DNA from: Cercis canadensis
Taxonomy: Eukaryota; Streptophyta; Magnoliopsida; Fabales; Fabaceae
DNA length: 64,000 nucleotides
Assembly (NCBI GenBank): GCA_003255065.1
Contig: QAOA01004025.1
Coordinates: 191,650 to 255,649 of the forward strand
Direction of reading: 5' to 3'
The notes under the pieces were generated by a model, which searched no databases, was not told where the DNA came from, and worked only from the letters and a program-made list of their open reading frames with translations. The position numbers were made by a program, and so were the translations under genes. Shown in pieces: positions 32,911-47,315 of this stretch. How positions within the stretch are numbered: the first letter of the stretch is position 1; every line of letters starts with the position of its first letter.

Positions 32911-35900
32911 TCACATTTCATTTTCAATTATGAGCTCAGCTGCAGCACCCATTGTACCCACGCCACCAACACCCAACAAAGCAAGAGCAAGCTCCTCCTC
33001 ATTCAACTGCCTCAGCCCATTGCTCAATCTCTTCAATACATCTACATCTACTTCCAGCACCCAACTTGGTGTGCAACCAACCATCAAGCTCAATAAACCT
33101 GACAAATAGGCACGCCAAGTAGCTGAATCACAGCCAAGTGATATCTTACCATCAAGTGCACTAGCCAGAAACTCCATGTGGATTCCCAGAATTTTTGGAC
33201 GTCGCTTTGAAGCCGATGATGATGAGTCAACTCCCCAAGCAAAAGCCCCGCAAAGAACAGCAAAGTAAGCAAGTGCATAGCCACCAAGCATTGCAACCAT
33301 CCCATCTGACCTTTCTTCGTGATCAGATCTGTGGACAGATATAAACCATGAAGGCAAAGTTTCTTTTATTAATAACTGAACTAGCGTTAACCCTCCTGAT
33401 AACCATACTAAAGAAGCCCCAAGAGAAGCTGCAAGTTTCACCCGAGTCATTGATGCTGCAAGTGAGATCTGTCCATATTTTATGCCATCTTTTGTTGATT
33501 TCAACTTTTCCATCCGCTCCCTAGGAAGCCCACTACATACAATTTCTCTCACAGACTGCATCAAGATTGAAACAATTTCTTCTGTGAAAAAAACAATATC
33601 TCTGATTGACCGATAAACACGTAGATAGAGAATTCCTGGAGCAACAGGACAAATCCCTCCACAAAATTGAGACTTAAAGCCATGGCCAAGAAGGGCTCCA
33701 ACACCACCATTGCATGAGATAGGAGAGCAATTCATGCCAAGGGTAGCTGTGAAGCAGCTTTTAAGAAGTTGAACTACAGCATCACTGTTGTGGAGGAAGA
33801 CAGTTCGAGATGCTGAGAAGACAAGGAAGTCACTCCAACGCTTTGCCTTTTGGGTCCATAGGGAAGCCACAATTGGCATGCAAGGCCATGGACAACCTGC
33901 AGCAAGGGACTCTAGTGCTGGGCCAGCCAAATTAAGAAAATGCTCTGATGCTCTATCAATTTTGTAGGTTATGGTAAGGCTCACAAAGGCAGCCAGGGGC
34001 AATGGAAGTGTGGCAGGAGAGCTTCCTCCTGTGGAAATGATGAACTTGGTCGTTATGCTAAAGTAATACTTTAATAAGAATATTAGATAAAGAAAGAGAA
34101 TTAAGGGGGAAATTTTGAAAACGCCAATTGGATGCTTATTCAAGCATCATAAAGGATAAAATAAATAGATACAGCTTCTAATCAATATAAAGACAGTAAT
34201 TTGCAATATTGAGACTTAAAACTTGTAAGTCTAAAGATTGCTTCTCCTCAACATGCACTCTATTCAGTTAAAATGAGCATACAAAATTTAGGATCAAAAC
34301 CAGAGAAAACCTGAAGCAAGGCTTGGGACATCAACACCAGTTGCAGCCAAAATTTTCCTGATCTGTTCCTCAACATTCAACAGATTTGCAGCAGGACTCG
34401 GCCAATCTGTACCATTCATAAACACAGGTTTCCAAACACCCCGAGATACTTCAGCAGAGAAGTAACTCACTATGGTTGCCAACGATGCAGGAAGAAAATC
34501 AGCTAAATCTTTAAGCCCTGATATTAAGAACAACATTGAGGTATTAAAATATTGTTGCATGCATCTATGAATTAGTTTGACTGCTCTGGATTTAGATGTC
34601 AAATGCATCAAGGAAAATCTATAGAACTTAAGCTACTGAATAAGACAGTTCTGAAGGGAATTCTGCAACAGTGGGGTTAGATTCTCTGGCATACTTTTTA
34701 GAAAGAGAAATAAAAAAATTTCAAGTTATTTGATATTTTCTGAGATTTGCCTCATCTAAATACAAGACTAGTGGCATACCTGTTGCCAATTCACGAGGAG
34801 ATAGTCTTCCATGTGCACAGGCTGTGAGAGCAGCATCAACCACAAAGGGAACGGCTTCCAGAATATCCCAGGCAGGCAACTTTGGCCTCATAGAGGTATC
34901 TTCATTTCCAGGTCCAGATGAGCTACTGCTTCCAGATGTGACAGAATTCTGGCTTCCTCTATTAATCTTTCTGAACATCATGTTAAGAAGCCCCTCAACA
35001 ATCTGATGAAAAGGGGTTCCATGGACAAGACCAGAGAGTGTTGAAGCTATACATGCTTGATGCTGCCGATACCAGACTTTTAATTTTGGAAAGGAATCGA
35101 CGAACACAGAATTTGGAGAAGATAAACTTGCAATTGCTGAGAGTCTCCTCCTATTTCGATCTTTGTGGATGTTACTAGCAGATATTAAGTGGGAGTTTCG
35201 CACTAATAAGAGGTATTCAGGAGTAAGTTGAGAACCAACAGTGGGTACATCTCCAATTCCATGTTCAAGAGGAGGATGATTAAACCTCCACAGCTTTAAA
35301 AGAAGAATAAATGCATTTGAAAATACCGCATGGGCAGATATTTCTTCCCCTGATGTTAGTGGCCATGAGACATTGGGCACACAAGACCCAAAAACTTCAC
35401 AGATTGGCATCAATGAGCATGCAAGCTGTGGCACCTGATGAGAAATTGGGAACTGCATTAGTTCAACATAACATAGAGGCCTAATTACCTAAGTCCCACC
35501 TGTCCCTAGGAGGATAAAACACACATACAAAGATACACAAAGCATATTTGAAACTATGATCAATGGGAGAGTAAATTATTCAGTTTCTTTTACCTGCTTT
35601 ATTCAGGTTAAGGCTCGAATTTTCAATTCAGATTCAACTCTATAATAAATATATTATTCATTACAGATCATAAGAAAGCTGAGAGATCATATAAAGCTCT
35701 ACAGATCTGTCAGATCATAAGTGGGCTAGGAGATATTGATTGCATTTTTTGGGCCCGCTTACTTCAGCTTTTCTCTTTCAATTTACAATTATAAATCAAA
35801 CCACTTATTTTACACCGCTTTTCCACCTAATATATAGGCAAAGCAGCTTCAACTTGAAAAGTATCACTTATATTGGCAAGCTATTCTTCTAAAAGAACTA

Positions 35901-37038
35901 CATCTAAGACTTGAAATTTATAATGTCACGAACCATGGAAAGCAAAAAAATTAGATCCAAGCATCAGTTGCCATTTGTATTTTGGATGGAGCAATATAAT
36001 ACCATTTCATAATAATTTAGTAAGTAATTAAAATTAAACTTACCAAGCCAAGGAGCGAAAATATTTGCACACAATCAACAGAAGCTATTCCAACAATGAG
36101 TACATTTAGCATAGCAGCATAACTAATCAAATGGCTGTTGCCTTCAGTGTTGTCAGCGGGAATTGGTGGTGACAATAACCTAATAATGAAATGAACAGTA
36201 TGCTCCTGCATGAGATAGATATCTAAAACCAATTAGGAAGGAAGGTGGTTAAGATTTAAGAAAAACAAGAAGAGTCATGATGAATATGAATTAAAAAAAT
36301 ATGCCATACACTACCGAACAAAGAATAAGAGTTTCCATATGCTAAAGTTTCGAAATTTATTACCTGTACATTCCATCCCCGAATCAAGGATGCCCCGCAA
36401 AGAATGGTAGCAGCAGATATCTTTTCATCTTCTGATCCATTGGTTGCAATCTCAAAAACCTTCTCCAGCTCTGCTAAGCTTCCATCAAATCCAGGAGCGT
36501 AAATTCAGTTGCTTTACCTTTTGGTAAATTTACAAAAAAGAGCATCTGATATACCTGGCTTCTGGAAAAATTTAAAAAGTACTTTAAAAGCTACCCACAT
36601 ATAGTCACCCTGAATTCTTTTTGAACCATCAGCTATAAATTGCATGAATATAACCCTAGTGAACAAAGTAAAGACATTTCTTGTTTTATTTATAATCTAC
36701 CTTATGCTTCAGCATGTCAATTCACCATGACAAATGCAATAAACATGGGATTTAAGTACAGGAAACCTTTTCAACATTTCAACTATTTGATATAAACTCC
36801 CAAAATAAATTCATGTAGAGAATGGCCAAGTTATTAAATTTATCGTCTCCAACATCCAGGCCTCTGTTGGCATGATCAGGAATGAGAACTTGAGAAGCCA
36901 ATTACACAATATTACAGCTTCCAAAACATAGTTTGATGAACCCAAAGGAACAAACACACATTCTACAGTAATGCCGAGTTAGAATAGTGCAAGCATTTCT
37001 TAAATCCAATCCACCCAGATTTTAATGAACAGATTATG

Positions 37039-37078
<40 letters not shown>

Positions 37079-40000
37079 TACCTTGAAGCAGGACTTGAAA
37101 CCAGAGCATTTATCATCACTGGAGTAAGCGGTGCTCCCTTCGTAAATGATGACCAACCAGGTACTTGAGTTGGCACACACTGAGGTAGTTGATTAATACG
37201 TCCATTCACATAACCAGGCCACAAATAAGCAAACGTGTCGAGAAGATTTCGGGCAATACAAGCCTCAACTATTAGATGACGCATATTTCCAGCTGAAAAA
37301 GAAGGCACAAAGGTAATTAGAAATTTTACAAGATGAACCGTGGCAAATGCTAACCCCCAATAACAAATATATAGCACCCAAATGAAGCATGAAGTGAAGA
37401 ATAAATAACCCTTAAGTAAAATATTCCAATATCAAATGCAGAACCAACAATTTTTGTAAAGTGAACCGCTAATTAACAGAATACAAGAATGAAACATACA
37501 AGAAGGGGATATTATTTTACAAGTCTTAAGACTCTTAAACTAGGAGATGGTTTTGGTTAATGCAAATCTTCAGCCAAATAAGAGTCGGTAGCAAGTAAAA
37601 CAAATATTTTGAGCATATCAGACAAACAATCAACTTTTTTCATGCAGTTAAAGCGAACAAAGGAATTCATGCAAATATGTAGGCAGGCTTTGTGCTCTCC
37701 AGCACAATCAAGCCCCTACTAATTTTTCTTTGCATATTACGTGATGTTCAGTAAGAGATAAGTGTCCTCGCAAGTGTCTTGAAAGGCAGACAATGCTCTC
37801 CAAAGAATGATAGATGTAATTTTTCTTGTGTTCAAGGAGGCAATTTCACCCCCAGGAAACCAAAACCTTGTTGGTAGTCACAGCATATTGTATGAGCACA
37901 CCTCTAATTCACAATCTGGACAATTGCAAAGCTTCCACAGTTTCAAATCATACAAATTTTCCCCTCTATAACAGTGAGACAATGGCAATCAGACCACACT
38001 GCATTGTACACGAAGACCACCTCTCAAAAGACTTTGACAGCTGACCTCCTTGAACCTGATGCACTTCAAACAAAACCAGAAACACAAAAGCAGAACCATG
38101 TACAAATTGTACATTCATGGCACTACATAAAAATCATGTGCCAATTGAAAAGCTTCCCATCTCTAATGCCTTTCCATTTCTTTATAATTAGTACAATTTT
38201 CGAAGATCACATGCACTTATTGTAGAGATCATATTGACAGCAACCATTCAATAAATTATCACACCGTTGTCTGGTTGCCAAAATTCATCCCAACTTGAAG
38301 CATGTTTACTATGTATCTCTATTAATTAACAAGAAAATTCCCATAGAGAAATACGAATGGCCAGGCAACAGCCTCAACAACATATACCTAATATCAACAG
38401 AGATTCCTCTAGTTGCAAACACAATTTTTGATTGACAGTGACACTGAAATCAAACATAACTTACAAAAGTCAATTGGCATTTCCTTCATGCTGAGGCACT
38501 CAAAGTATGCACTCCCTATTGTGATGCCTGAAACAAATAGCATTGCTTTTGCAGCAGCCTGATTTGCAGCAGCAAGAAAAGATTGAGGTGGAGCAAGCAA
38601 GCTCTGATAATCACCCAATATCTGTAGACTTGAGACTAAATCATTTCGACACTTTCCTGGAACCTTTTTCTCTTTCCAGTGATCAGTATGACCATTATCT
38701 GTTTCATCATTTGGCGTCTGTTCCTCCTCCTCAATAAGATCAGCAACAACAAGAGGTATGATGCACAAGAGCATGCATAAGCGAGTATCAATATGAGGCA
38801 TTGGGCCTTCAATTGGATCTCTTTCCTTAAAGCATATAAAAAATTGAATTAGTAGAATATATCACTAAAGCAAATTCCTTAAATATTAAGTGTATGGAAA
38901 TTACATCTCCCTTCTCCTTATTAGGTGAACCCATTGACCCAGTGACACTAGACTAGATGTATCCATAACCAACAAACTAAATGAGATTTAACTATAAATG
39001 TGATATGTTGACCAATAAATCAGGCTTATCAAATCTTCCCCAAAAATCTAATTTACGCTTTTTAGACAAACAAATAAACACAAATTGGAATAATTATCAA
39101 AAAGATGAAACCAATAATAAAATTAGATAACATAGCAGAGAAATTTAAAATGTATCCTAGAAGTAATATATGCACAAAATAAATTGATTTGCAGAGAAAG
39201 CATTCTGACCCTCTGGACAAGACGAAGAGCTGCTAACCAAAGGCCTAAAAATGTGTCATGCCAAGAGGTGCCATTTATTGCTCGAAGGGTTTTTATCAAA
39301 CCTACACAAAAGAAAGACATTAATTTTAATCTCATAAAAAACTAGAGTTTATGAGATTTGGTCTACCGTTTCAATCAAATTTCCAGAAGTCTCACTGCTA
39401 ATTATTTCAATAGCACTCGTTGCACTAACTTGATAACCATCCATGGCATCTTCCAATACCAGATCAAGGGGAATCCAGAGAGCAGAATGACTAGCACCAT
39501 GGCAGAGTGATGCAGAAGAAGACAGGTATTCAAAAGCCATAACTGCATGGAACTTTTGCTGTGAGCTTGTTTTGCATTCTCGAGACAAGACTATATGAGT
39601 ATCTGAAGTCAATTGCAGAAGTGCTTCAGGACTGAGAGTTCTCGAGTTTCTCAATGCTAATGAGTTTGCTCCTAGCAGCTGCAGCCGTTGAATAAAACTT
39701 AGCCAATGTGCAGGCCTGATTAAAAGGTTGAAAAGTTATGGTAAATACCATTTATTCAAGAAATGCCACATTGATTACAACTACAGCAATTATATAAAAA
39801 CATATAATTCATGATTTCATTGAAATCATTTAATTAAAAGAAACCACAATGAAAACTCAGGAATCATATGGTAAACCAAAGAAATAGGAGATTTTCATTG
39901 AAATTATTTGATTAAAAGAAACCACAATGAAAACTCAGGAATCATATGGTAAACCAAAGAAATAGGAGATTTCAGAATGAATACAAAATTTTACGTAATA

Positions 40001-42515
40001 GAATTAGACTGCAAATTTAAGAAGAAATACAAAGAGAAGTACATACAAATTTCTACTAGCCAAGTAAAGAATCCTTGAAGATATTTTATCCTGCAGAAAT
40101 TGCCCAATCATCTCAACAGCCATAAGAGTATTTACATTCTGCAATTTCTCAAGATGCTCAGTCTTTTTAGCATCATAATTAAAATGGGTATCCAGTTCCA
40201 TTTCTTGATATAGTGTAGCCCATCTGGAAATTTTTTCAGCAGTAAGTTCCAGCAATCCTTCATCATCCAATGATGCATCAAGCAACTGCCAGACAATTGA
40301 AAACATAAATTCAACCACCAGAATACCAGGCTCACTTTGTGACAGACCAAATATCTGGGAAAGATGAAGAACAGCATCTATTGATTTCATCACTCTGTCC
40401 AAAGAAGATGGAAAAGAATTAAGCCACAAATCAAATCATACCATGAAACAAGATTACCTAATATATCACCAGTTAATCTCCATATCAACCATTAATCTTT
40501 TACATAAAGTAACTAAGGCATTATGAACAACACCAACAACTAGAAAGAGCTTCTCTCATACGTGAACTGACATAAACAAGGGAGTTAAATGTATACTAAG
40601 GAAAAGAAATACTATATGAGCTGTTGCATTCAGTATTGTCCTTGAGAGTAGATTTTGCTTTACCCCATAAGGGAAATGGCCATATGGCCATCTTCAATTT
40701 CTCTTATTATGTCAGATTTATATTCCTGCTATACCTACACGTCTTTCAGCTATTAGACACACACTTGAGTTCATACTACGCCTAGACAACAAGCAACATT
40801 AGAGATGAAAATAAGCTGTTGAACCATGATGGTTGTGGATCTCTGCCAGAGCTAAAAATGTAGCAAGCTCATGCTGAGAATAAAGATTTTACATCCTTCA
40901 CAAAGGTAAACTTGCTTATGATCTAGTAGATACATTTATCTATAAAATTTTACAATCATTTGTATGTGTAAAATAAATTATGATTATCAGACTGGGGTGA
41001 CTACTTATCACTTTGGCCCAACTCAAAATAGGACTATACAGTGCACACAAGTATTGAGAAGTTTTCAGTTTTCAATCTTTGATGTTGTAGGGAAAATTGC
41101 ATGGTCAAAGAACAACATATGATTGCAGATTGAAGCTCAAAGTATCAATAATATTAAAGATATAAACCAGCTGAAGCCAAAAAAAATCCATAAAAAGCAA
41201 CCAAGATATAACATTTTAGGCTTACCTTGGATAATCCAGCCCATTTATCTGAGATTTAAGTTCAAAAGCATGCCTCTTGAGAAGTTCCAGATATAGCCTA
41301 TATGCCACAGGTTGGAATTGTCTACATGGAATAACCCTGTCAAAAGTATAAGAATATTAATATTACTTAATAACGCACCAAAACAGCAAGACACAAGGAA
41401 ACACATAATAGAACTTTATCCAAACTGAACATGGCAAGATGCCTCTTTTTAACACCAAACTGTGACAATTACTCAAATATAAAACTATCAGCAGTGGTCT
41501 ATGAAGACTCACTATACCGTCAAATCAATTAAACAACCTGATGCTCTTTGAAATCATTGCAGAGCTTAAGAGAAACTACACAGTGCAAATCATGGGATAG
41601 AAGCAATTTGATGATTACCCATAATTGAAGTCATAGTGTAGAAAGACAACTATAACAGTGGCTTGAAAATTCCATTTAATTTCAAGAACAAAAACCATAA
41701 CCTACAAATAGGTAATAACATATTGCAAGCTCAACCATATGACAAATATTACAATCCACAATTTTCTTAACCAGTAAAAAAATAAAAAAGAATTAGAACA
41801 CTTCTACGATAAACAAAATGTTCTCTTTTGATTGCCAGAAGGGAAAAAAAAAATTTCCAAATAATGGATAACTTAATTGATAACCTGGCTTGATGACTAT
41901 ACTTTTACCAAAACGAGACTGCTGTAGTAACTCGGCTTGATAAGATTGGCTGTTATAAAATTTATGAACTGAAAATAATATTTTCAATTGCTTCCGTTGA
42001 AAAACAGATTATACTCTTTTCTGAGAGATACCAACCACTGTAGCCAACAAGCAAAATAAAAATACACATGGAACTGAGTTTGACCAGAACTTTCAGTAGA
42101 GAAATTAAAAATACAAGAAGCAGATTCAGAAACTGTTTTCTTCAAATAAGGGTATGAAACAAAAATACCAATCCAAAAGGAACCCAAAGTACAAAACTTG
42201 GGGAATCAAAAGCGAAAAATGAAAAGAAAATCAGACGAACCTGACCGAAAGAAGAGCAAGAACAAGCATAGGGGGCACGATTTTCAACATTAAGGCCTTC
42301 TCCAAAAACTTCCACAAAATAGGAACATTGTTTTCCCAGCAAATGTACGAGACCAATACATTGGCCAGGTCAACAGAGGGCAAGGACTCTCCCGCCGAGT
42401 TCAAATTTGAATATATCTGTATGGCCCAAACCAGAGGATCACTCCCCTTCTCCTGCGCCGCCTTGGTCAGCTCTACAACGCCGTCCCAGGGGCTAGTTCC
42501 GGCGGAAACCTCCAT
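32911..42515 (-). CDS. MED33: Mediator subunit 33 (MED33/MED5, REF4/RFR1 family)
   Basis: Twelve exons, high to low: 42515-42241, 41336-41226, 40394-40047, 39715-39396, 39301-39210, 38825-38465, 37292-37082, 36478-36364, 36205-36044, 35434-34780, 34517-34311 and 34028-32911. They sum to 3975 nt, 1324 codons plus stop, with every phase agreeing. Family marks include WDGVVELTKAAQEKGSDPLV and NVLVSYICWENNVPILWKFL near the start. LVQRERDPIEGPMPHIDTRL lies in the middle, followed by WPGYVNGRINQLP and KGAPLTPVMINALVSSPAS. Plant MED33A/B (Arabidopsis RFR1 and REF4) belong to the Mediator tail and restrain phenylpropanoid and lignin gene expression; length is as expected. The exon 4 donor is taken at 39395 (GTGAGA), because reading on to the next GT breaks the frame of exon 5. 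An upstream in-frame TTG (42530) is not used. Whether A or B type is not decided. Confidence 0.93.
37039..37080. repeat. Compound (TA)n(GA)n microsatellite touching a MED33 splice donor
   Basis: About eight TA units followed by about twelve GA units, ending at the donor of MED33 exon 7. On the coding strand this reads AAG|GTATCTCTCTCT. The repeat therefore begins three bases inside the intron. Confidence 0.95.
39816..39971. repeat. Two tandem copies of a 78 bp unit in a MED33 intron
   Basis: TTCATTGAAATCATTT at 39816 recurs as TTCATTGAAATTATTT at 39894, and the rest of the unit is almost identical. No N separates the copies. It lies in the intron between exons 3 and 4. Confidence 0.9.
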
Positions 42516-42562
42516 GGATCGCCGGAACAACAGCCGTAGCAGAGTACACTATGGCAGTGAAA

Positions 42563-42638
42563 AGGTTGGATTTTGTGACTTGCGTCTTGGGGAGGTTGGA
42601 TTTTGTGACTAGTGTCTTGGGAAGGTTGGATTTTGTCA
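42563..42638. repeat. 2.5 tandem copies of a 30 bp unit in the MED33 5' flank
   Basis: AGGTTGGATTTTGT recurs at 42563, 42593 and 42623, a 30 bp period. The array begins about 48 bases upstream of the MED33 ATG, so it probably lies in the 5' UTR or core promoter. Confidence 0.9.
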
Positions 42639-43847
42639 TATAGGTAGGAAATGAAAAAAGTCAAACCAAAGAAGGGTAAAATTGAGGTTTTACTTATTAG
42701 AAGAGGGGTATAAATGAGATTTTCTCATATAGGTAGTTGCAATTCGCAAACAATTCGTGTTAATAAGCGTGAGAAGTGGATCAGTTTAATAAGATTCTAG
42801 ATAGATTCAATTACTATTTTGCCCTGATGATTCTTTTCTCTTTGACCTAAAGTGACAAGGATAATATTGTCATCGGCGAAGAGAGCACATGGTAGGATGG
42901 AGATTTCCACCGAGAAATCAATTATAAAAGACAAAGACGCACTCAATTGTAATTTGGCAAGTTGGTTTTCATTTTCCAAATTTGGAAAGAGAATTTATGT
43001 TTGTACAACTAGTTTAAGAAGTACACAAATTTTTGAACTTAACAAAAACAGTTTTTTTGTTTAAGAAAGAAGTTTAAGGGAGTTTTTTTTTTTTTTTAAT
43101 AGTAAAAATATTCTTAGGCCAATTTTCTTGAATCGAAACTAAGTTATTTTTTAGGCAATTTTAAGGGCACGCTTTTCACATCNTAGTATATTCAGGAAAA
43201 AAATTTCCTAAATTGTGTGCCATCGAATTTCAACTTTTGTTAATTTAGATTAATTTATTATATCCTTATCATTAGGCCAAATTTTTAGAATTAAGTTTAA
43301 GTAAGTTTAATATATATGCTCAATTAATGTTTCCATAAGAGAGGTATGGCTTCAAGTGTGTTAAAAGACACTACTTATTTAGAAAATTCACAATGTTTGT
43401 ACACAAATAATCTGTAGGAGTTTAAGTAGTGATTTATTTAATTTTTAAAATTAAGGAGATTCGAAGAATTTTAGATCAAAACTTGGTATGTATGATTATT
43501 CTTAATAGAGATATTATTTGGTGTATTATTAATAATTTAAACATTGTTACTTTTTTATTATATTTTTTTAAATAAAAATAAATATCATTTAAAATATTAG
43601 AAATTTTTTAAGTCAAATAAACAATTTAAACAAAATTACTTGAAAATTAGATTTCGTCACCCAAAATATTTTGTGAAATTTTTACATACAAATATTGTCT
43701 ACACTATTTTGGATTAGGAACCAAGGGAGCACTGAACTGATGCACCCATGAGCATGGCCCACCTTTTGCTTTGGATAATTATTGGCCTTGGACCCATCAA
43801 AGAAGCCATCTAGTCCAGTTGGATGGAACTTCCAATATTCTATGTTT

Positions 43848-43869
43848 ATATATATATATATATATATAT
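43848..43869. repeat. (TA)n microsatellite
   Basis: About eleven TA units, intergenic. Confidence 0.9.
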
Positions 43870-45944
43870 TAAGGTTGATTTTTCAATGATGGATGATTGC
43901 AAACCAAAGTGGTTAGGTTAGGTAGGGGATGATGACTTGGTGGCTATGTATCCCCACCATCAAAGTGGTTCCCAACATCAAGTGGTCATAATGGCGATAA
44001 AGATTGCTTTAGGTAAGAAATTGGAAAGAGAAGTGCTATATACATCTTGAATTTATATTATTTCATATATTTTAAACTTTAATTTAATTTTTTTATATGA
44101 TAAAATTTAATTTAATTTATACTTTATAATTTTACCTAAATTCACTTAATTTTTGTAATAACTCAAACTCAAATTAAAACTCAAAATATATAGAATGATA
44201 CACATTTATAATATATGAATAATATTTCTCAATTGAATTGAAAAGTTGCTTTTTTTTCTTTTTCCCACTCTTTCTTTTGTGGGCAAAGTTTGCAGTTTCT
44301 CAATGCCCCACTTTTCCCATTCTAATGTAGAAAACATGTTCTCTCATTTCATTTTTGTCTTTACAATTTTCAGCTTTAAGCTCATGAAGGAGACATGTTG
44401 GTAGGTAAGGACCAGTGCCTTTATCAGTTAGCAACTTCCTTTTTATTCTTTTTAAAATGAAGTATGGGTCCACATAATTCCAACAGCATTTGGTTCAATT
44501 CCTACCCAAACAAGAAGGTTTCTTAAGGTTGAGTGAAACACCCAAGAGAGGAATCTACCCTCTTCTAAAGTTTTGTTCTTATGTCGTAAGAAAGATTTGA
44601 AGCACATAAAGGAATTTAATTGCATTGCTTAAGATAATGTAGGAGAGATTAATTATATTATCCTTTTTGACAAAATTAAAGATTAGCTTTCTAAACTTTG
44701 ATAACATTGTCAATTTCTTGCCTAAACTTTGAAACTAGTCACTTTTATTCCTAAACTCATTTTGTTAAAGAGAATAACATGGTTATTTGATTTTGTTGAT
44801 GTATAAGTGTTTAACCTTAGTATGTCATGACCCAACAAAAATGATAATCTACTAATTAATTAAAAGAATGAACATAAGAGAAGATTAATCTTTTCCCTTA
44901 TATGTGAGCTTACGAAATTAAACAGGAAACATTTTTCTTTAGATGAGCATTTCTTTTACTAGATTGTCATATTAAATAGGAGTGTAATGGTAGGAATAAA
45001 TATCATAAATAGTTTATAAACATATTAATGAATTTTATTATCATTATATAAACTTCAAAAAAAGTTATTTTTTTGCGAGTAAAATTATTTCTTTTTTTTC
45101 TCTTCGCATGTTTAATTTTTCTGTTTAAATAGTTGTCCGTGTATTACACAGATTACAACTTGTTTATATAGTAAGAGCATAGTTGAAGATAAACTTGAAT
45201 ATAAATTGAAGAGAAAAAAATAAATCTAACTCCTGATGAAAACCATATTTGTAATTTTTCCTTTTTCTTTAGGCTGCAGTAATATACGTGTCATTGGGTT
45301 AATAAGTTAAACCATGGTTTTCAAGAAAATGTCATGGCAGGTGCAGTATCTGCAGAATCATGGTGTAAATCTTTAAAAGTTAAAGTTTGGTGAAACAGAT
45401 TATTTCACACATTAACTGCACCATGAGCATCACATTTGTTGTGATCTGATTTGAAGGTGAAAAAGTTGGGATTAGAAGGAATATAAGGATCATAAAGTAT
45501 GTGAGATATGACATTTAAATATTCATGTTAAAATTGTCTTCATGATTCCTAGTAGTCTCCCACCTTTATTAGGAATGGCATGAGACAAAAGCTTGTCTAT
45601 CAATATTATAAACTATCTATTTAGAATTTGGATCCAGTGGGGAGTATCAAAGGGTGGTTCCTTCTCACCAAACCAAAACGGCAAAGGCAAGTAAACATAA
45701 TGGAGTTGGTGAGTGAATAAACCAATTTAAAATGAAAAGAATATGCTATTAACTCATTACCTCTTATGACTATATGTGCTAGTAAGCTTGTTGCATACCT
45801 CATGCTTGAAAAGGAATCATAACAGCAGCAAATTGCTGCTAATATCCCTTAGACACCTCCCTGAGTCAACAATTAATACCAACAAAAGGGGGAAAAAAGA
45901 TTAAGAACACATAGATGTGTTAGGGGTAGGGGTTGGATGGCTAG

Positions 45945-46010
45945 CTACTTTGTTAAAATAAAAGGCTATATGATTAGTGAACTACTTTGTTAAAATAAAA
46001 GGTTATAAGC
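45945..46010. repeat. Short direct repeat, 37 bp period
   Basis: CTACTTTGTTAAAATAAAAG occurs at 45945 and 45982. No function is apparent. Confidence 0.85.
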
Positions 46011-46415
46011 ACAAGGAGTATCTTAGTGAGAACTAAGGTCAAAGTGTTAAGGGCGCTTCCTTAAGATCGTTCAAGAACTTAGTCTCGATATACGAAGGTT
46101 GGTCCAATGATACTCTTATCGTTAAAAAAAAAAAAAAAAAANAAAAAAAAAAAAAAGTCTAAGTGTTATATTATGCATTTAATATTAGTTTATGTCTAGC
46201 ATAAAAGATTAGAAAACACATGTTTAAAATTCAGAAAAATTCTTTCAAGGTTTTTGCTATGATAATTTGTAATGAAACTAACAACTTTCTTGAACCAAAT
46301 TGGGGGAAAAAAATCAAAGGCGTGTGAATGAAAAGTTCATTGGGTGAAAGATTAGTCTTACCTAAAGAGAATCAAACGGCTTAGCTGATGGAAGTGTTGA
46401 GCATGATCTTTTCAA

Positions 46416-46820
46416 GCAGGAGATGTAATTTGCTGATTTCAGTCATATACCAGTTATTGAAAGTTTTCTGTTTTTCTATGGGATTGCAAGAGCTGTAATA
46501 GGACTTTGTTCCATGATTGAATTAATACTAGTTCCTTGAGTAAGAAAATAAAGTTATGTTGCAATGTCCTTGTTTATAATTTTCAAAGCAAAATGCACTA
46601 GCCCTTTCTGAGTAATTNGCAGGAGATGTAATTTGCTGATTTCAGTCAAATACCAGTTATTGAAAGTTTTCTGTTTTTCTATGGGATTACAAGAGCTGTA
46701 ATAGGACTTTGTTCCATGATTGAATTAATACTAGTTCCTTGAGTAAGAACATAAAGTTATGTTGCAATGTCCTTGTTTATAATTTTCAAAGCAAAATGCA
46801 CTAGCCTTTTCTGAGTAATT
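46416..46820. repeat. 202 bp direct duplication across the N at 46618
   Basis: 46416-46617 and 46619-46820 match except for a handful of substitutions. They are separated by a single N, as at 29120 and 52694. Probable assembly join of two haplotypes or reads, not a tandem gene. Confidence 0.85.
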
Positions 46821-47315
46821 TTTTTTAAAAATAATTATTAAATTTAAATTATGTAAACTATAGAATAAAATAAATTAAATAGTCCCTTTTAACCGTAGAG
46901 AAGATTATGCTGCCATTGCTGAAAGTGTTAAACACTAAAATTTTTGTCAATGGGAGTCACATTAGTAGGGGCACAGAGTAGAGAGTGTACAGAAACAAAC
47001 ATTGACTTGGGTTGAGATTCTATCTTGTCAAAAGTTTTTTATGACCCATTACACTCTATTTATTTGTGGACAATGGGGCTACCAGCCTACCAGTACTTCA
47101 TCTTCCAAGACTCAATAATGCCATATGACTTTGTACTTGTACTTCACTCCTTCCTAACAAACACGTAGACGTGTGTTTGTGACACCACTTCAATCTAGCC
47201 CATAGTATATCATGATTCTGACTTTGATATGTGTTTTGAGCCAAGCCACTAAATTTTTGTCCTTACCAGTTTCCAATTCTTTATTTTATTGCCCACTTTT
47301 CAATGTAATTGAGAT

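Noticed and set aside
32689-33096. 135-codon open frame on the plus strand
   Set aside because: Much of it is antisense to the last MED33 exon, with no domain or splice support.
39361-39395. Longer MED33 exon 4 ending at the next GT
   Set aside because: It would join exon 5 out of phase. The GTGAGA donor at 39395 keeps the frame and matches the family.
42516-42530. Earlier start for MED33
   Set aside because: Position 42530 is TTG. The ATG at 42515 gives a normal family N terminus.
46021-46160. Possible third SINE ending in a long poly-A
   Set aside because: The A-rich end is striking, but I could not find a good B box or matching flanking duplication, and an N lies in the tail.
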